A DNA stretch of 64,000 nt from Flavobacterium sp. Sd200 (GCF_009826935.1 NZ_WUMN01000001.1:1054001-1118000); one strand, 5' to 3'; positions 36,341 through 45,792 are shown, counted from the first letter of the stretch. Made by a program: numbers and translations. The notes: generated by a model from the letters alone, not told the origin.

Positions 36341-38827
36341 CTATTTTTTCGATATAAGTTTTACAGTAGCGGTTTCCAAACCGTCTCCAGTTACTTCTAA
36401 CTGAATGTTTCCTGCTTCTTTAGCCAATTGCACCAACACCACAAGTTTGCCGCTAAAAAGTTTCATGGTGTTTAAATGAAACATTTCTGTAGAAGTTGCA
36501 TCACCATTGCAGGCTGCTCTGTATGTACCGGCACCACTTACTTTAAAGTTTAATTGATTAGTAGCAGTTGGGCACAGCACTCCGTTTTTATCTACCACAC
36601 TTGCGGTTATAAAACTTATATCTTCTCCGTTGGCAGTAAGACTTTTCCTGTCGGGGTCCAAGACAATTTTATGTGGCTTCCCGGCTGTTTTAATTTCTTT
36701 CTCGGCGACAGGTTTACCTGACTTATCAAAAGCTACAACTTTAACGGTTCCCGGCTCATATTTTACATCCATCCACATCAAGCGATACCTGTTTTGCGGT
36801 GTTGCATTGCTCCTTTTTTGCACTCCCATGCTTTTACCGTTTATAAAAAGTTCGGCACTGTCATAGTTCGTGTACACAAAAACAGGTGTGGTTTGCCCCT
36901 CACGCCCATCCCAGTTCCAATGCGGCAATATATGCAGGGTTTCGTCTTTCGTATTCCATCGACTTCTGTACAGATAAAAGCGGTCTTTGGGCAAACCTGC
37001 CAGATCAGAAATCCCAAAGTATGAACTGCGCGAAGGCCATCTTTCATCATAAGGCGTAGGTTCCCCAAGATAATCAAAACCGGTCCATACAAATTCGCCA
37101 ATAACCCAGGGTTTATCATCCTGCAATACAAAATCTTCGTCCGGCACATTACTCCAGCTACAGGCTCCAAGGTCATAAGATGAGCATTGTAGGTCTTCAT
37201 ACTGCTTTTCTTTAGCCTGTACCACCGGAAATTTATAAATACCCCTTGAACTTACTGTAGAGGCCGTTTCAGATCCTAATATAAACCCCTGCGGAAAAGC
37301 CTTATAGGCATCTTCATAAAGATGTACCCTGTAATTAAGCCCCGGCACATCGAGAAGTGCTCCAAAGCCCGACTGCATGGTTTGCTTTACCTGGTCCATT
37401 CCAACAGTTACCGGCCTTGTAGGGTCTTCTCTATGAAAAACATCCTGTAAAAATTTAGCCCTTGTAATTCCCTCAGCCCCATATTGGTCGGGAACTTCGT
37501 TACCACTGCTCCACATCACAATACTTGGGTGGTTGCGTGTAGCACGCACAAGGTTAACAATATCTTTTTCGGCATATTCTTCAAAAAAACGGTGATAGCC
37601 ATTTTCTACCTTTGGTTTTGCCCACTCGTCAAAACTCTCAGCCAGAAACATAAAGCCCATTTCATCTGCCAGTTCCAATTGCTCAAAAGACGGCATATTG
37701 TGCGAACTGCGAATAGCATTACACCCAAGATCTTTTAAAATGGTAAGTTGCCTGCGCATAGCCGATTTGTTTACGGCCGCTCCCAATGGCCCCAAGTCAT
37801 GATGCAGGCAAACGCCTTTAAACTTAGTTACCTTACCGTTTAGGCTGAAACCTTTTTGGGGCTCATACTTTATTTCGCGTATTCCAAACTTTGTATGTAC
37901 TTCGTCTTTAAGTGTTTTCCCTAAATACAATTGGGTAACCGCAGTGTATAAATAAGGCGTTTCCGGACTCCATAATTGCGGGTTTGGCACCATTATGTTC
38001 TGTTCAAAGAGCTTACCCTTTTTGTCTTCGCTTGTAAGTGTGGCTATTTCTTTACCGATGGCATCTAAAATTTTTGTTACCATAACCACACCACTGCCTG
38101 TAACTTCCGACTTAATATTTACCGTAGCTTTATCAGATGTTATTAATGGCGTGGTAATAAATGTACCCCATTGGTCAAAGCTCTCGCGGTTTTTAACAAC
38201 AACGCTTACTTTTCTAAACAACCCGGCTCCGGGATACCATCTTGACGAATATTCTTTATTGGTAAGCTTTACAGCAAGTGTATTTTCTTCTCCTACCAAC
38301 AGATCTTTAGTAATATCGATATAAAAATAGCTATATCCATAAGCCCACTCCCCTACTTTTTTACCGTTTAAGTAAACTTCGGGCTCGCTCATTGCGCCTT
38401 CAAAAACTAAAAGAGCCTTTTTATCTTCTTTAAATTCAGGAAGTTTAAATGTTTTTCTGTACCAGCCTGTACCAATATGGGGCAATGCCCCGGTGCGGCC
38501 TGTTTTTTCTGTCGCTTCTTTCTCGCCATTTTGTACAATGGCCACTTTTTGCATATCCCATTTTTTATCAAACGGCCCTTTTATGGCCCAATCGTGTGGC
38601 ACAGTTACGGTTTCCCATGCTAAATCATCAAAACTTTTAAGATAGGCATTATCGTTCTGCCCATTAAAAAACTTCCATCCTTCCGTCAGCAAAACGGTTT
38701 CTCTAACTTTAGCATCCTGTTTTTTGGCAGAGCAACCACTAAAAACGACCGCAGCAAAAAATAATAAAACCCTGAAGATATTTTGATCGGCGATATTAAA
38801 ATAAGGATGGGACAATAGTTTTTTCAT
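36341..38827 (-). CDS. Glycoside hydrolase family 2 lipoprotein (beta-galactosidase-like)
   Basis: An 828-residue exported enzyme; the signal ends in VVFSGCSAK, a lipobox. Domains in order are a GH2 sugar-binding domain (ENTLAVKLTNKEYSSRWYPG), an Ig-like domain, and a TIM barrel with the acid/base Glu in MWSSGNEVPD and the nucleophile Glu in VIGEFVWTG. A DUF4982-type and a further beta domain follow. It probably removes a terminal beta-linked sugar, galactose or glucuronic acid being likely. It stands alone, convergent with rarD, and lacks an acidic surface-export signal, so a periplasmic site is likely. Confidence 0.9.
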   Translation of the reverse strand: MKKLLSHPYFNIADQNIFRVLLFFAAVVFSGCSAKKQDAKVRETVLLTEGWKFFNGQNDNAYLKSFDDLAWETVTVPHDWAIKGPFDKKWDMQKVAIVQNGEKEATEKTGRTGALPHIGTGWYRKTFKLPEFKEDKKALLVFEGAMSEPEVYLNGKKVGEWAYGYSYFYIDITKDLLVGEENTLAVKLTNKEYSSRWYPGAGLFRKVSVVVKNRESFDQWGTFITTPLITSDKATVNIKSEVTGSGVVMVTKILDAIGKEIATLTSEDKKGKLFEQNIMVPNPQLWSPETPYLYTAVTQLYLGKTLKDEVHTKFGIREIKYEPQKGFSLNGKVTKFKGVCLHHDLGPLGAAVNKSAMRRQLTILKDLGCNAIRSSHNMPSFEQLELADEMGFMFLAESFDEWAKPKVENGYHRFFEEYAEKDIVNLVRATRNHPSIVMWSSGNEVPDQYGAEGITRAKFLQDVFHREDPTRPVTVGMDQVKQTMQSGFGALLDVPGLNYRVHLYEDAYKAFPQGFILGSETASTVSSRGIYKFPVVQAKEKQYEDLQCSSYDLGACSWSNVPDEDFVLQDDKPWVIGEFVWTGFDYLGEPTPYDERWPSRSSYFGISDLAGLPKDRFYLYRSRWNTKDETLHILPHWNWDGREGQTTPVFVYTNYDSAELFINGKSMGVQKRSNATPQNRYRLMWMDVKYEPGTVKVVAFDKSGKPVAEKEIKTAGKPHKIVLDPDRKSLTANGEDISFITASVVDKNGVLCPTATNQLNFKVSGAGTYRAACNGDATSTEMFHLNTMKLFSGKLVVLVQLAKEAGNIQLEVTGDGLETATVKLISKK

Positions 38828-38959
38828 TTTATAGTTTTTAGTAAACGCAAGAGTTATAGAAGGTTTCCCTATTTTATTTTTATAAAAAAATTAGGACTAA
38901 AATTACGTAAATAGCTATACCTTGCAGTATAATTTAAGAACAAAAATAGCTCATAAAAA

Positions 38960-40513
38960 ATGAATGAGATTAAAATACTTTGGGTAGACGATGAAATAGA
39001 TATGCTAAAGCCACACATTATGTTTTTAGAGAAAAAAAACTATAATGTTACTACGGCAAACAACGGGCAGGATGCACTCGACCTTTTTGATCAGGAAAAC
39101 TTTGATGTGGTTTTTCTTGACGAAAACATGCCAGGACTTACCGGGCTTGAGGTATTGGCCGAAATGAAAGAGAAAAAGTCTACCGTGCCTATTATAATGA
39201 TAACTAAAAGCGAGGAAGAGTATATTATGGAGGATGCCATAGGCTCTAAAATTGCCGATTATCTTATTAAGCCTGTAAACCCAAACCAAATACTGCTTTC
39301 GCTTAAAAAGAACCTTGACCATTCCAGGTTGGTATCTTCTAAAACCACACTTGATTACCAAAAAGAGTTCCGCAAAATATCTATGGACATGGCTATGGTA
39401 AACAGTTGGGAAGAATGGATAGATCTTTATAAACGCCTTGTTTTTTGGGAGATGGAGCTTGAAAATATTGAAGACCAGAGTATGATCGAAATATTAGAAT
39501 CTCAAAAGGTAGAAGCGAACTCGCAGTTTGGTAAGTTTATAGAACGCAATTATGAAGACTGGTATGAACCAAAAGCCGATAAACCTGTGCTTTCGCACAA
39601 TCTTTTCAGGGAGCTTGTTGTACCCGAAATTCAAAAAAAACAGCCTATACTTTTCGTTGTTATAGACAACCTGCGCTACGACCAATGGAAAGCTTTTGAA
39701 AGTGTTGTAAATAACCATTATAAACTTGAAAAAGAAACTTCATACTATGCTATTTTGCCAACTGCAACACAATATGCCCGTAATGCAATTTTTAGCGGCC
39801 TTACTCCATTAGAAATGGAGAAAAAGTTTCCTCAATACTGGAAAAATGATGTCGATGACGGCGGTAAAAACCTATATGAGGCAGAGTTTTTAACAGAACA
39901 ATTAAAACGTCTTGGGCTTAGCGGCCTAAAACAGGAATATTATAAAATTACCAATTTTGCATCGGGTAAAAAACTGGTTGACAACTTTAAGGCATTAAAA
40001 AATAACGATCTTACTACAGTAGTTTACAATTTTGTAGATATGCTTTCGCATGCCAAGACCGAAATGGATGTTGTTAAAGAGCTTGCCAGCAATGACAAGG
40101 CTTACCGATCGTTAACACTTAGCTGGTTCCGTAACTCGCCATTGCTTGAAATTATACAGCAGGCACAACAAATGGGCTTTAAGCTTATTATTACTACAGA
40201 TCATGGCACTATAAATGTAAAAGACCCAAGCAAAGTTATTGGCGACAGGAACACAAGCCTTAACCTGCGTTACAAAACCGGACGCAGCCTAACGTTTGAA
40301 GATCGTGACGTATATCATGTAAAAGATCCTAAACGCATTCAGCTACCGGCTATAAACATGAGTTCTTCGTATATATTTGCCAAAAACGATTATTTTCTTG
40401 CCTACGTAAACAATTACAACCATTATGTTAGCTATTATCGCAATACCTATCAGCATGGAGGTATTTCGCTTGAAGAAATGATCGTGCCATTTTTGGTTTT
40501 AAGTCCTAAATAA
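38960..40513 (+). CDS. porX: PorX response regulator with PglZ/alkaline-phosphatase-like domain
   Basis: A 517-residue regulator of type IX secretion genes in Bacteroidota. The receiver domain (1-120) has D10/D11, phospho-acceptor D54 and K103-region LIKPVNPNQ. A helical linker follows, then a PglZ domain (about 200-515) with metal-site elements VVIDNLRYDQW, PTATQYARNA, VDMLSHAKTE and TTDHGTINV. The partner kinase PorY is not adjacent. Presence of this gene implies a type IX secretion and gliding-type envelope system in the organism. It is followed by tsaE and ald. Confidence 0.96.
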   Translation: MNEIKILWVDDEIDMLKPHIMFLEKKNYNVTTANNGQDALDLFDQENFDVVFLDENMPGLTGLEVLAEMKEKKSTVPIIMITKSEEEYIMEDAIGSKIADYLIKPVNPNQILLSLKKNLDHSRLVSSKTTLDYQKEFRKISMDMAMVNSWEEWIDLYKRLVFWEMELENIEDQSMIEILESQKVEANSQFGKFIERNYEDWYEPKADKPVLSHNLFRELVVPEIQKKQPILFVVIDNLRYDQWKAFESVVNNHYKLEKETSYYAILPTATQYARNAIFSGLTPLEMEKKFPQYWKNDVDDGGKNLYEAEFLTEQLKRLGLSGLKQEYYKITNFASGKKLVDNFKALKNNDLTTVVYNFVDMLSHAKTEMDVVKELASNDKAYRSLTLSWFRNSPLLEIIQQAQQMGFKLIITTDHGTINVKDPSKVIGDRNTSLNLRYKTGRSLTFEDRDVYHVKDPKRIQLPAINMSSSYIFAKNDYFLAYVNNYNHYVSYYRNTYQHGGISLEEMIVPFLVLSPK

Positions 40514-40566
40514 AAAGTAAGGACAAACAGTTAATTTAGTATTTATTTTAATTTTTTGATTTAGTA

Positions 40567-40974
40567 ATGGAAATCACTTTTTCCCTTGCGGAAATAGACA
40601 ACACTGCAAAACAGGTGCTGGGTCTAAACCTTAAAAATATAATTTTACTGCACGGCAGTATGGGTGCAGGCAAAACCACTTTTATAAAAGCCCTTTCCAA
40701 ACAATTTGGGGTTAAAGATATTACCTCGAGCCCTACCTTCAGCCTTGTAAACGAATATGAAACCGGAGATGGTAAACCATTATATCATTTTGACCTTTAC
40801 AGGCTTAACAGCGAAGAGGAAGCCTATGATATGGGCATAGATGAGTATTTTTACAGCGGCTATACCTGCCTTATAGAATGGCCCGAAAAAACACCTAATC
40901 TTATACCTTTAGACCATACAACAATTACTATAAAAGCCTTACCTAACGGGCAAAGGCATCTTATTGTAAAATAG
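40567..40974 (+). CDS. tsaE: tRNA threonylcarbamoyladenosine biosynthesis ATPase TsaE
   Basis: A 135-residue P-loop protein needed for t6A37 formation on ANN-decoding tRNAs, working with TsaB and TsaD. Walker A is HGSMGAGKTTFIKAL (about 29-43), and TSSPTFSLVNEY and HFDLYRL are the TsaE signature blocks. Normal length. It starts 53 bases after porX and runs into ald 52 bases later, an arrangement I recognise as common in flavobacteria. Confidence 0.95.
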   Translation: MEITFSLAEIDNTAKQVLGLNLKNIILLHGSMGAGKTTFIKALSKQFGVKDITSSPTFSLVNEYETGDGKPLYHFDLYRLNSEEEAYDMGIDEYFYSGYTCLIEWPEKTPNLIPLDHTTITIKALPNGQRHLIVK

Positions 40975-41026
40975 TTGTTTATATTTGTTGTTTTTTGTAA
41001 ATTACTCCAATTATTATAACCTATCC

Positions 41027-42220
41027 ATGTCATTTACACCTTTTACAAGGCAACAGCTGTTACCGCAGGAAGAAATGCTCGAAGTAGCAAAACAGCGCGG
41101 TGAGCTTTTTATTGGCCTGCCCAAAGAAACATCATATCAGGAACGCAGGATATGCCTTACTCCCGATGCCGTGGCATCACTTGTTGCGCACGGACACAGG
41201 GTGTTAATGGAAAATGGCGCAGGACTTACGGCAAGCTATACTGATAAAGAGTACAGCGATGCAGGTGCGGAAATAACCTACGACACTAAAAAAGTTTTTG
41301 GCTGCCCGGTTATACTCAAAGTAGAACCACCTACGGTAAGCGAGATAGAAATGATGAATCCGGAAACGTTATTAATATCTGCCATACAGCTAAAAACGCA
41401 ACGCAAAGAATATTTTGAAGCACTGCAGGGCAAAAAGATAACGGCGTTAGCTTTCGAATTCATCAAAGACAGCGATGGATCCTACCCTGCTGTAAAATCA
41501 TTAAGCGAAATAGCCGGAACAGCATCTATACTTATTGCTTCGGAACTGATGATAAGCCAAAAATTGGGTAAAGGCTTACTGTTTGGAAATATTATGGGTG
41601 TACCACCAACCGAGGTTGTAATAATTGGTGCCGGCACTGCGGCCGAGTTTGCTGCCAAAACAGCTATTGGTCTTGGTGCCAGCGTAAAAGTATTTGACAA
41701 TTCTATCAATAAACTCCGCAGGCTGCAAAACAGTTTAAACCAACGTATTTTTACTTCTACCATTCAGGAAAAAGCAATACTTAAAGCCCTTATGCGTTGC
41801 GATGTAGCCATTGGAGCTATGCGCGGCAAAGACCGTAGCCCGGTTATCGTAACCGAAACTATGGTAGAGCGAATGAAACGTGGTGCAGTTATTATAGATA
41901 TTTCTATAGATACGGGCGGATGTTTTGAGACATCAGAAGTTACTACTCATGAAAAGCCAACGTTTGTAAAACATAATGTTACGCATTATTGTGTACCTAA
42001 CATTCCGTCACGCTATAGTAAGACAGCTTCGTTATCTATTAGTAATATCATTAGTCCGTTTCTATTGCAAATGGCTGAGGATGGAGGTATTGAAAGTTCA
42101 ATACGCTGTAATGCAGGGCTTAAACACGGCATATATTTCTATCATGGCCGTCTTACCAACAGCAGCATAGCCGAATGGTTTTCGTTAAATTATACTGATA
42201 TAAACCTTATAGTGTTTTAA
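41027..42220 (+). CDS. ald: Alanine dehydrogenase
   Basis: A 397-residue NAD-dependent enzyme converting alanine to pyruvate and ammonia. FIGLPKETSYQERRICLTPDAV at the N terminus, MENGAGLTASYTD, GAGTAAEFAAKTAIGLGASVKVFD (Rossmann motif, seen as separate blocks) and KHNVTHYCVPNIPSRY mark the AlaDH/PNT family. The frame opens 14 codons earlier at 40985; the ATG at 41027 matches the family N terminus. The same strand arrangement with tsaE suggests co-transcription. Confidence 0.93.
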   Translation: MSFTPFTRQQLLPQEEMLEVAKQRGELFIGLPKETSYQERRICLTPDAVASLVAHGHRVLMENGAGLTASYTDKEYSDAGAEITYDTKKVFGCPVILKVEPPTVSEIEMMNPETLLISAIQLKTQRKEYFEALQGKKITALAFEFIKDSDGSYPAVKSLSEIAGTASILIASELMISQKLGKGLLFGNIMGVPPTEVVIIGAGTAAEFAAKTAIGLGASVKVFDNSINKLRRLQNSLNQRIFTSTIQEKAILKALMRCDVAIGAMRGKDRSPVIVTETMVERMKRGAVIIDISIDTGGCFETSEVTTHEKPTFVKHNVTHYCVPNIPSRYSKTASLSISNIISPFLLQMAEDGGIESSIRCNAGLKHGIYFYHGRLTNSSIAEWFSLNYTDINLIVF

Positions 42221-42241
42221 AAAGATTTTGCGAAGATTAGA

Positions 42242-42324
42242 AGGCCGGCATGTTCATGACAATACCGCAAGTATTAGTGGGATGTCAATATATTATATTT
42301 ACATGCCAAAACAGTAACCGGCCT
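42242..42324. repeat. Nested palindromic element (possible structured RNA or REP-like unit)
   Basis: AGGCCGG (42242-42248) pairs with CCGGCCT (42318-42324). Inside this GGCATGT (42247-42253) pairs with ACATGCC (42301-42307), TGACA (42257-42261) with TGTCA (42283-42287), and AATAC (42261-42265) with GTATT (42271-42275). The four stems nest in one long hairpin between two convergent genes. No T-run follows, so it is not a plain terminator. Confidence 0.5.
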
Positions 42325-42412
42325 CTATAATTTAATACTAAAACAACTTAACTGTAAAATACCCTAACCAAAAAATCGAATTATTTTGTAAGTTTACATT
42401 TACAAAGTGATT

Positions 42413-42979
42413 TTAGAGGATAAAACTCTCTACATCAATAACTTCTCCAGGTTGTAAACTACCAAGGTTTATGTTACCTACCCTTACTCTAATAAGTCTT
42501 AAGGTAGGAAATCCGACAGCCGCAGTCATTTTCCTTACCTGCCTAAATTTACCTTCGGTAACAGTAACCGATATCCATGATGTAGGTCCATGGCGTTCGT
42601 CCCTTATTTTTTTCCCTCTTAACGGAAAATCAGGAACATTATTCAAAATAGACGCCATGCAAGGCTTCGTGGTATATTTAATTCCTTTAAAACCAATCTC
42701 AACGCCTTTCTTTAATTTCTCCACTGCTTCATTATCAATAATACCATCAAGCTGTGCATAATACTCTTTTTCAACCTTCTTTCCCCTAACAATTTCACTC
42801 ATCATGCCATCGGTAGTGAGTAAGAGCAACCCCTCGCTGTCTTCGTCAAGACGTCCTATAGCCATAGTACCTGCCTGAAAATTATAAAGTTCACCAAGTA
42901 ATTTCTTATTTCGTTTAAGGTTATAAGTAAACTGGCTAAGATAACCGTAAGGCTTATAAATAATATAGTGTTTATGCAT
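42413..42979 (-). CDS. rRNA large subunit pseudouridine synthase (RluE/RsuA family)
   Basis: A 188-residue enzyme isomerising a uridine in ribosomal RNA. HYIIYKPYGYLSQFT is the family start, the catalytic aspartate is in IGRLDEDSEGLLLLTTDG, and the C-terminal VTVTEGKFRQVRKMTAAVGFPTLRL fits RluE/RluB/RluF. It lacks an S4 domain, as RluE does, so U2457 of 23S rRNA is the likely target. Confidence 0.88.
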   Translation of the reverse strand: MHKHYIIYKPYGYLSQFTYNLKRNKKLLGELYNFQAGTMAIGRLDEDSEGLLLLTTDGMMSEIVRGKKVEKEYYAQLDGIIDNEAVEKLKKGVEIGFKGIKYTTKPCMASILNNVPDFPLRGKKIRDERHGPTSWISVTVTEGKFRQVRKMTAAVGFPTLRLIRVRVGNINLGSLQPGEVIDVESFIL

Positions 42980-43242
42980 CTGTCTAAACTTGTGTGGCCA
43001 AATATTAAGCCTGAAAACAATATCAAATATACTAATCTTATATAAGTCCTAAACGCAGCATACAGATAATTTAAGATCATACTTAAATATTTACTTACTA
43101 AGTTAATTATAAATGAATTACAAAAAAACGATGTAATTACATCAATACCTCATTTAATCGTTAAACATAGGTTAATACATGTTTTGAGTAATAACGGTTA
43201 GAGTGATAATAAGTAATTTTACTATGTATAAAATTTACTGCC

Positions 43243-43518
43243 ATGAAAATAATACTAACATTTATCCTGTTACTGGCTTTTACACCTTTCATGGCTGCGC
43301 AGGAAATACAGGAGCGTCAGGATCAGCAGCCACAACCTGTAACACAACAGCAGGTTGAACGCGATGCCAAGATTGCACAACAGGAACGCGCAAGGGAAGA
43401 AGCCGACAAGAAATTAAAACTTGAGGCCGAAACTAAAAAGAAAGAAGAAGAAAAAAAGGCCAGGGCCATTGAAGCAGATAAAAGTAAAAAGACTTCAACA
43501 ACGCGGGGAAAACAATAA
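43243..43518 (+). CDS. Secreted Gln/Lys/Glu-rich coiled-coil protein
   Basis: A 91-residue protein: signal peptide (about 1-20, AFTPFMAAQE), then a continuous highly charged stretch rich in Gln, Arg, Glu and Lys (QQERAREEADKKLKLEAE) that should form a single long helix, and a basic tail ending RGKQ. No known domain. A strong terminator follows, which supports a real monocistronic gene. The function cannot be read. Confidence 0.7.
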   Translation: MKIILTFILLLAFTPFMAAQEIQERQDQQPQPVTQQQVERDAKIAQQERAREEADKKLKLEAETKKKEEEKKARAIEADKSKKTSTTRGKQ

Positions 43519-43555
43519 TAACGTTATTTTTTGTTACTTAGGTTATTGAAGGAGA

Positions 43556-43587
43556 GGCTTGCAAATATTATTTTGCAGGCCTTTTTT
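43556..43587 (+). terminator. Intrinsic terminator
   Basis: GGCTTGCAAA (43556-43565) pairs with TTTGCAGGCC (43572-43581) with one G-U pair, followed by TTTTTT. Confidence 0.85.
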
Positions 43588-43631
43588 ATTTTATATATTT
43601 ATACTCTATAACGTTTAAGTAAAAGTAGTAT

Positions 43632-44621
43632 ATGCTAAAAAAATGGTTATTTAAAACTGTGTGCCTGTTGTGTTGCCTTACAGCTTTTGGGCAAAAAAAG
43701 ATACGAACAAATGTTCCGTTAGATTCAATAGTATTAAGCGATCCTTTTATACTGGCTGATAAGAAAACTAATATGTATTACATGACAGGCACGGGCGGAA
43801 AACTTTGGAAAAGTAAAAATCTGAAGATTTGGGACGGGCCTTACAGCATTGCCCAAACGGATGATGCTTCGTGGATGGGACCTAACCCAATGATATGGGC
43901 CGCTGAGATACACCAATACAAAAACAAATACTATTATTTTGCCACTTTTACCAACAAAGCGGTTATAATAGATACTGTAAACGGCAATACAGTAGAAAGG
44001 CGGGCATCGCATGTACTGGTTAGCGATAAACCTGACGGACCATATAAACCAATGAAAGACCCGGTTTACCTTCCTGAAAATAAACCAACATTAGACGGTA
44101 CTTTTTGGATCGATAAAGATGGTAAACCTTATATGGTTTACTGTTATGAATGGCTGCAGGCCGTAGATGGCACCATTGAAAAAATAGAACTTAAACCAGA
44201 TTTGAGTGGGTCTGTAGGACAGGGAAAGCTCTTGTTTAAAGCAAGTGAATCGCCATGGAGCAGGGAAAAAGACGCTAAAGGCAATGATGTTCCTAACCGG
44301 GTTACCGATGGCCCTTATCTTTTTAAAACCGGAACGGGCCGGTTAGGAATGATATGGACAAGCTGGATATATGATGTGTACACACAGGGAGTTGCCTACT
44401 CTAAAAGCGGTACACTCGATGGGCCATGGATACAGGAAAAAGACCCTATAACACCTCCTAATTTTGGCCATGGAATGTTATTTAAAACGCTCGACGGAAA
44501 ACTATTAATGGCATTGCACAGCCATAAATCAATAAATGGTAAATATCACAGGGTGCCTCATTTTTTTGAAGTAGATATTAACGGAGACAAACTTATTGTA
44601 AGCAAGTCTTTTATACCTTAA
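43632..44621 (+). CDS. Glycoside hydrolase family 43 protein
   Basis: A 329-residue exported enzyme with signal peptide (about 1-20, ending TAFGQ). The five-blade propeller start with catalytic Asp lies in IVLSDPFILADKK, and a second acidic position lies in LDGTFWIDKDGKPYMVY with ATHIPEMQ-like features (WAAEIHQYKNKYYYF). The acid Glu is likely in WAAEIHQ. GH43 enzymes act on arabinan, xylan or galactan side chains. It stands alone, without SusCD nearby, between a secreted coiled-coil protein and a PH-domain gene. Substrate not determined. Confidence 0.87.
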   Translation: MLKKWLFKTVCLLCCLTAFGQKKIRTNVPLDSIVLSDPFILADKKTNMYYMTGTGGKLWKSKNLKIWDGPYSIAQTDDASWMGPNPMIWAAEIHQYKNKYYYFATFTNKAVIIDTVNGNTVERRASHVLVSDKPDGPYKPMKDPVYLPENKPTLDGTFWIDKDGKPYMVYCYEWLQAVDGTIEKIELKPDLSGSVGQGKLLFKASESPWSREKDAKGNDVPNRVTDGPYLFKTGTGRLGMIWTSWIYDVYTQGVAYSKSGTLDGPWIQEKDPITPPNFGHGMLFKTLDGKLLMALHSHKSINGKYHRVPHFFEVDINGDKLIVSKSFIP

Positions 44622-44717
44622 AATCGTCAATAATGATTTTTTAAATATTCTCATTACCCGAAAAATAAAGCGTAAATTTCGACACCTTAAAACACCTATT
44701 AATCAAATACACTAACC

Positions 44718-45095
44718 ATGGGACTATTTAATGCCATAATGGGCAACGCATCGGAAGTAAACATTGAAAAACTTGGCCAGGAGTATTCTTCGATACTTAT
44801 TAACGGAGAAAAAATAGAGAAAGCCTTTAAGCTGATACGCGACATGTTTGTTTTTACAAACAAGAGGCTTATACTTGTTGACAAACAAGGAATTACCGGA
44901 AGTAAAGTAGAATATATGTCAATACCTTATGGCAGTATTATTAAATTCAGCAAAGAAAGTGCAGGTCTTTTAGACCTTGATGCCGAACTAAAAATATGGG
45001 TTCGCGGCGAAGTACAGCCAATTAAAAAACAGTTTGGAAAAGACAACAATATCAATGAAGTGTACCAAATACTGGGACAGCATATTTTAGGATAA
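44718..45095 (+). CDS. Bacterial PH domain protein
   Basis: A 125-residue cytosolic protein. The block MFVFTNKRLILVDKQG (about 52-67) and MSIPYGSIIKFSKESAG are the core of the bacterial pleckstrin-homology fold (YvbH/bPH type). These proteins form oligomeric rings and have no assigned reaction. It is a single gene ended by a strong terminator. Confidence 0.88.
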   Translation: MGLFNAIMGNASEVNIEKLGQEYSSILINGEKIEKAFKLIRDMFVFTNKRLILVDKQGITGSKVEYMSIPYGSIIKFSKESAGLLDLDAELKIWVRGEVQPIKKQFGKDNNINEVYQILGQHILG

Positions 45096-45111
45096 ATTAT
45101 AGAATTAAATT

Positions 45112-45148
45112 AAAACAGCCAAAACATTTAAGTCTTGGCTGTTTTTTT
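45112..45148. terminator. Terminator between PH-domain gene and esterase
   Basis: AAAACAGCCAA (45112-45122) pairs with TTGGCTGTTTT (45135-45145) followed by T residues. The mirrored arms can also serve the minus-strand operon that ends at 45155. Confidence 0.85.
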
Positions 45149-45154
45149 ATGTTC

Positions 45155-45790
45155 TTAATTTTTATTTAACCACGACAGCAGGTCATAAAAATTTTGAGGT
45201 GCTACCCCATGCCCTACAGGATATTCATGATATTCTGCCTGCAAGCCATGCTCCTTTAAATATACAGGTGCCTGACGTGCCCATTCTACAGGTATTACCT
45301 GATCCTGAGTACCATGTGATATAAAGAATTTTACGTTTGGTGTTTGTGCTTCCTGAACGATATCCATATTTAAATAACCGCTCAGGGCCACTACCCTACT
45401 CACTTTTTCAGGATAGCTTAATGCAACCGAATAGCTCAGTATAGCTCCCTGGCTAAAACCTATAAGTGTAATATTATCTTTATCGACCGGATATGTTTCA
45501 GCCACTTCATCTATAAATTTAGCAATAAGGTCGCGAGACTGTGCTGCCTGAACATTATCTGTAAACTTATTCATGTCGGCATCAAAATTAATAGCATACC
45601 ACGCATGCCCATAAGGGGGCAAACTGTATGGTGCACGTGCCGATATAATTAAATATTCGTCAGGCAATTGCGATGCAAAACCAAAAAGATCTTCTTCGTT
45701 ACTGCCATAACCATGAAGCAACAACAGCAATGGGCTTTTATCCTGTTTTACTTTAGGTTCTCTTACCAAATGATATAAAGACAGCTCCAT
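45155..45790 (-). CDS. Phospholipase/carboxylesterase-family alpha/beta hydrolase
   Basis: A 211-residue cytosolic serine hydrolase with the oxyanion region LLLLLHGYGSNEEDLF, the nucleophile elbow GFSQGAIL, Asp in HGTQDQVIPVEWA and His in YPVGHGVAPQ. Same family as 2907-3527. It is the last gene of the minus-strand run with the BatA-type, dihydroorotase-like and small membrane proteins, only 2 bases after the last. Confidence 0.9.
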   Translation of the reverse strand: MELSLYHLVREPKVKQDKSPLLLLLHGYGSNEEDLFGFASQLPDEYLIISARAPYSLPPYGHAWYAINFDADMNKFTDNVQAAQSRDLIAKFIDEVAETYPVDKDNITLIGFSQGAILSYSVALSYPEKVSRVVALSGYLNMDIVQEAQTPNVKFFISHGTQDQVIPVEWARQAPVYLKEHGLQAEYHEYPVGHGVAPQNFYDLLSWLNKN

Positions 45791-45792
45791 GT

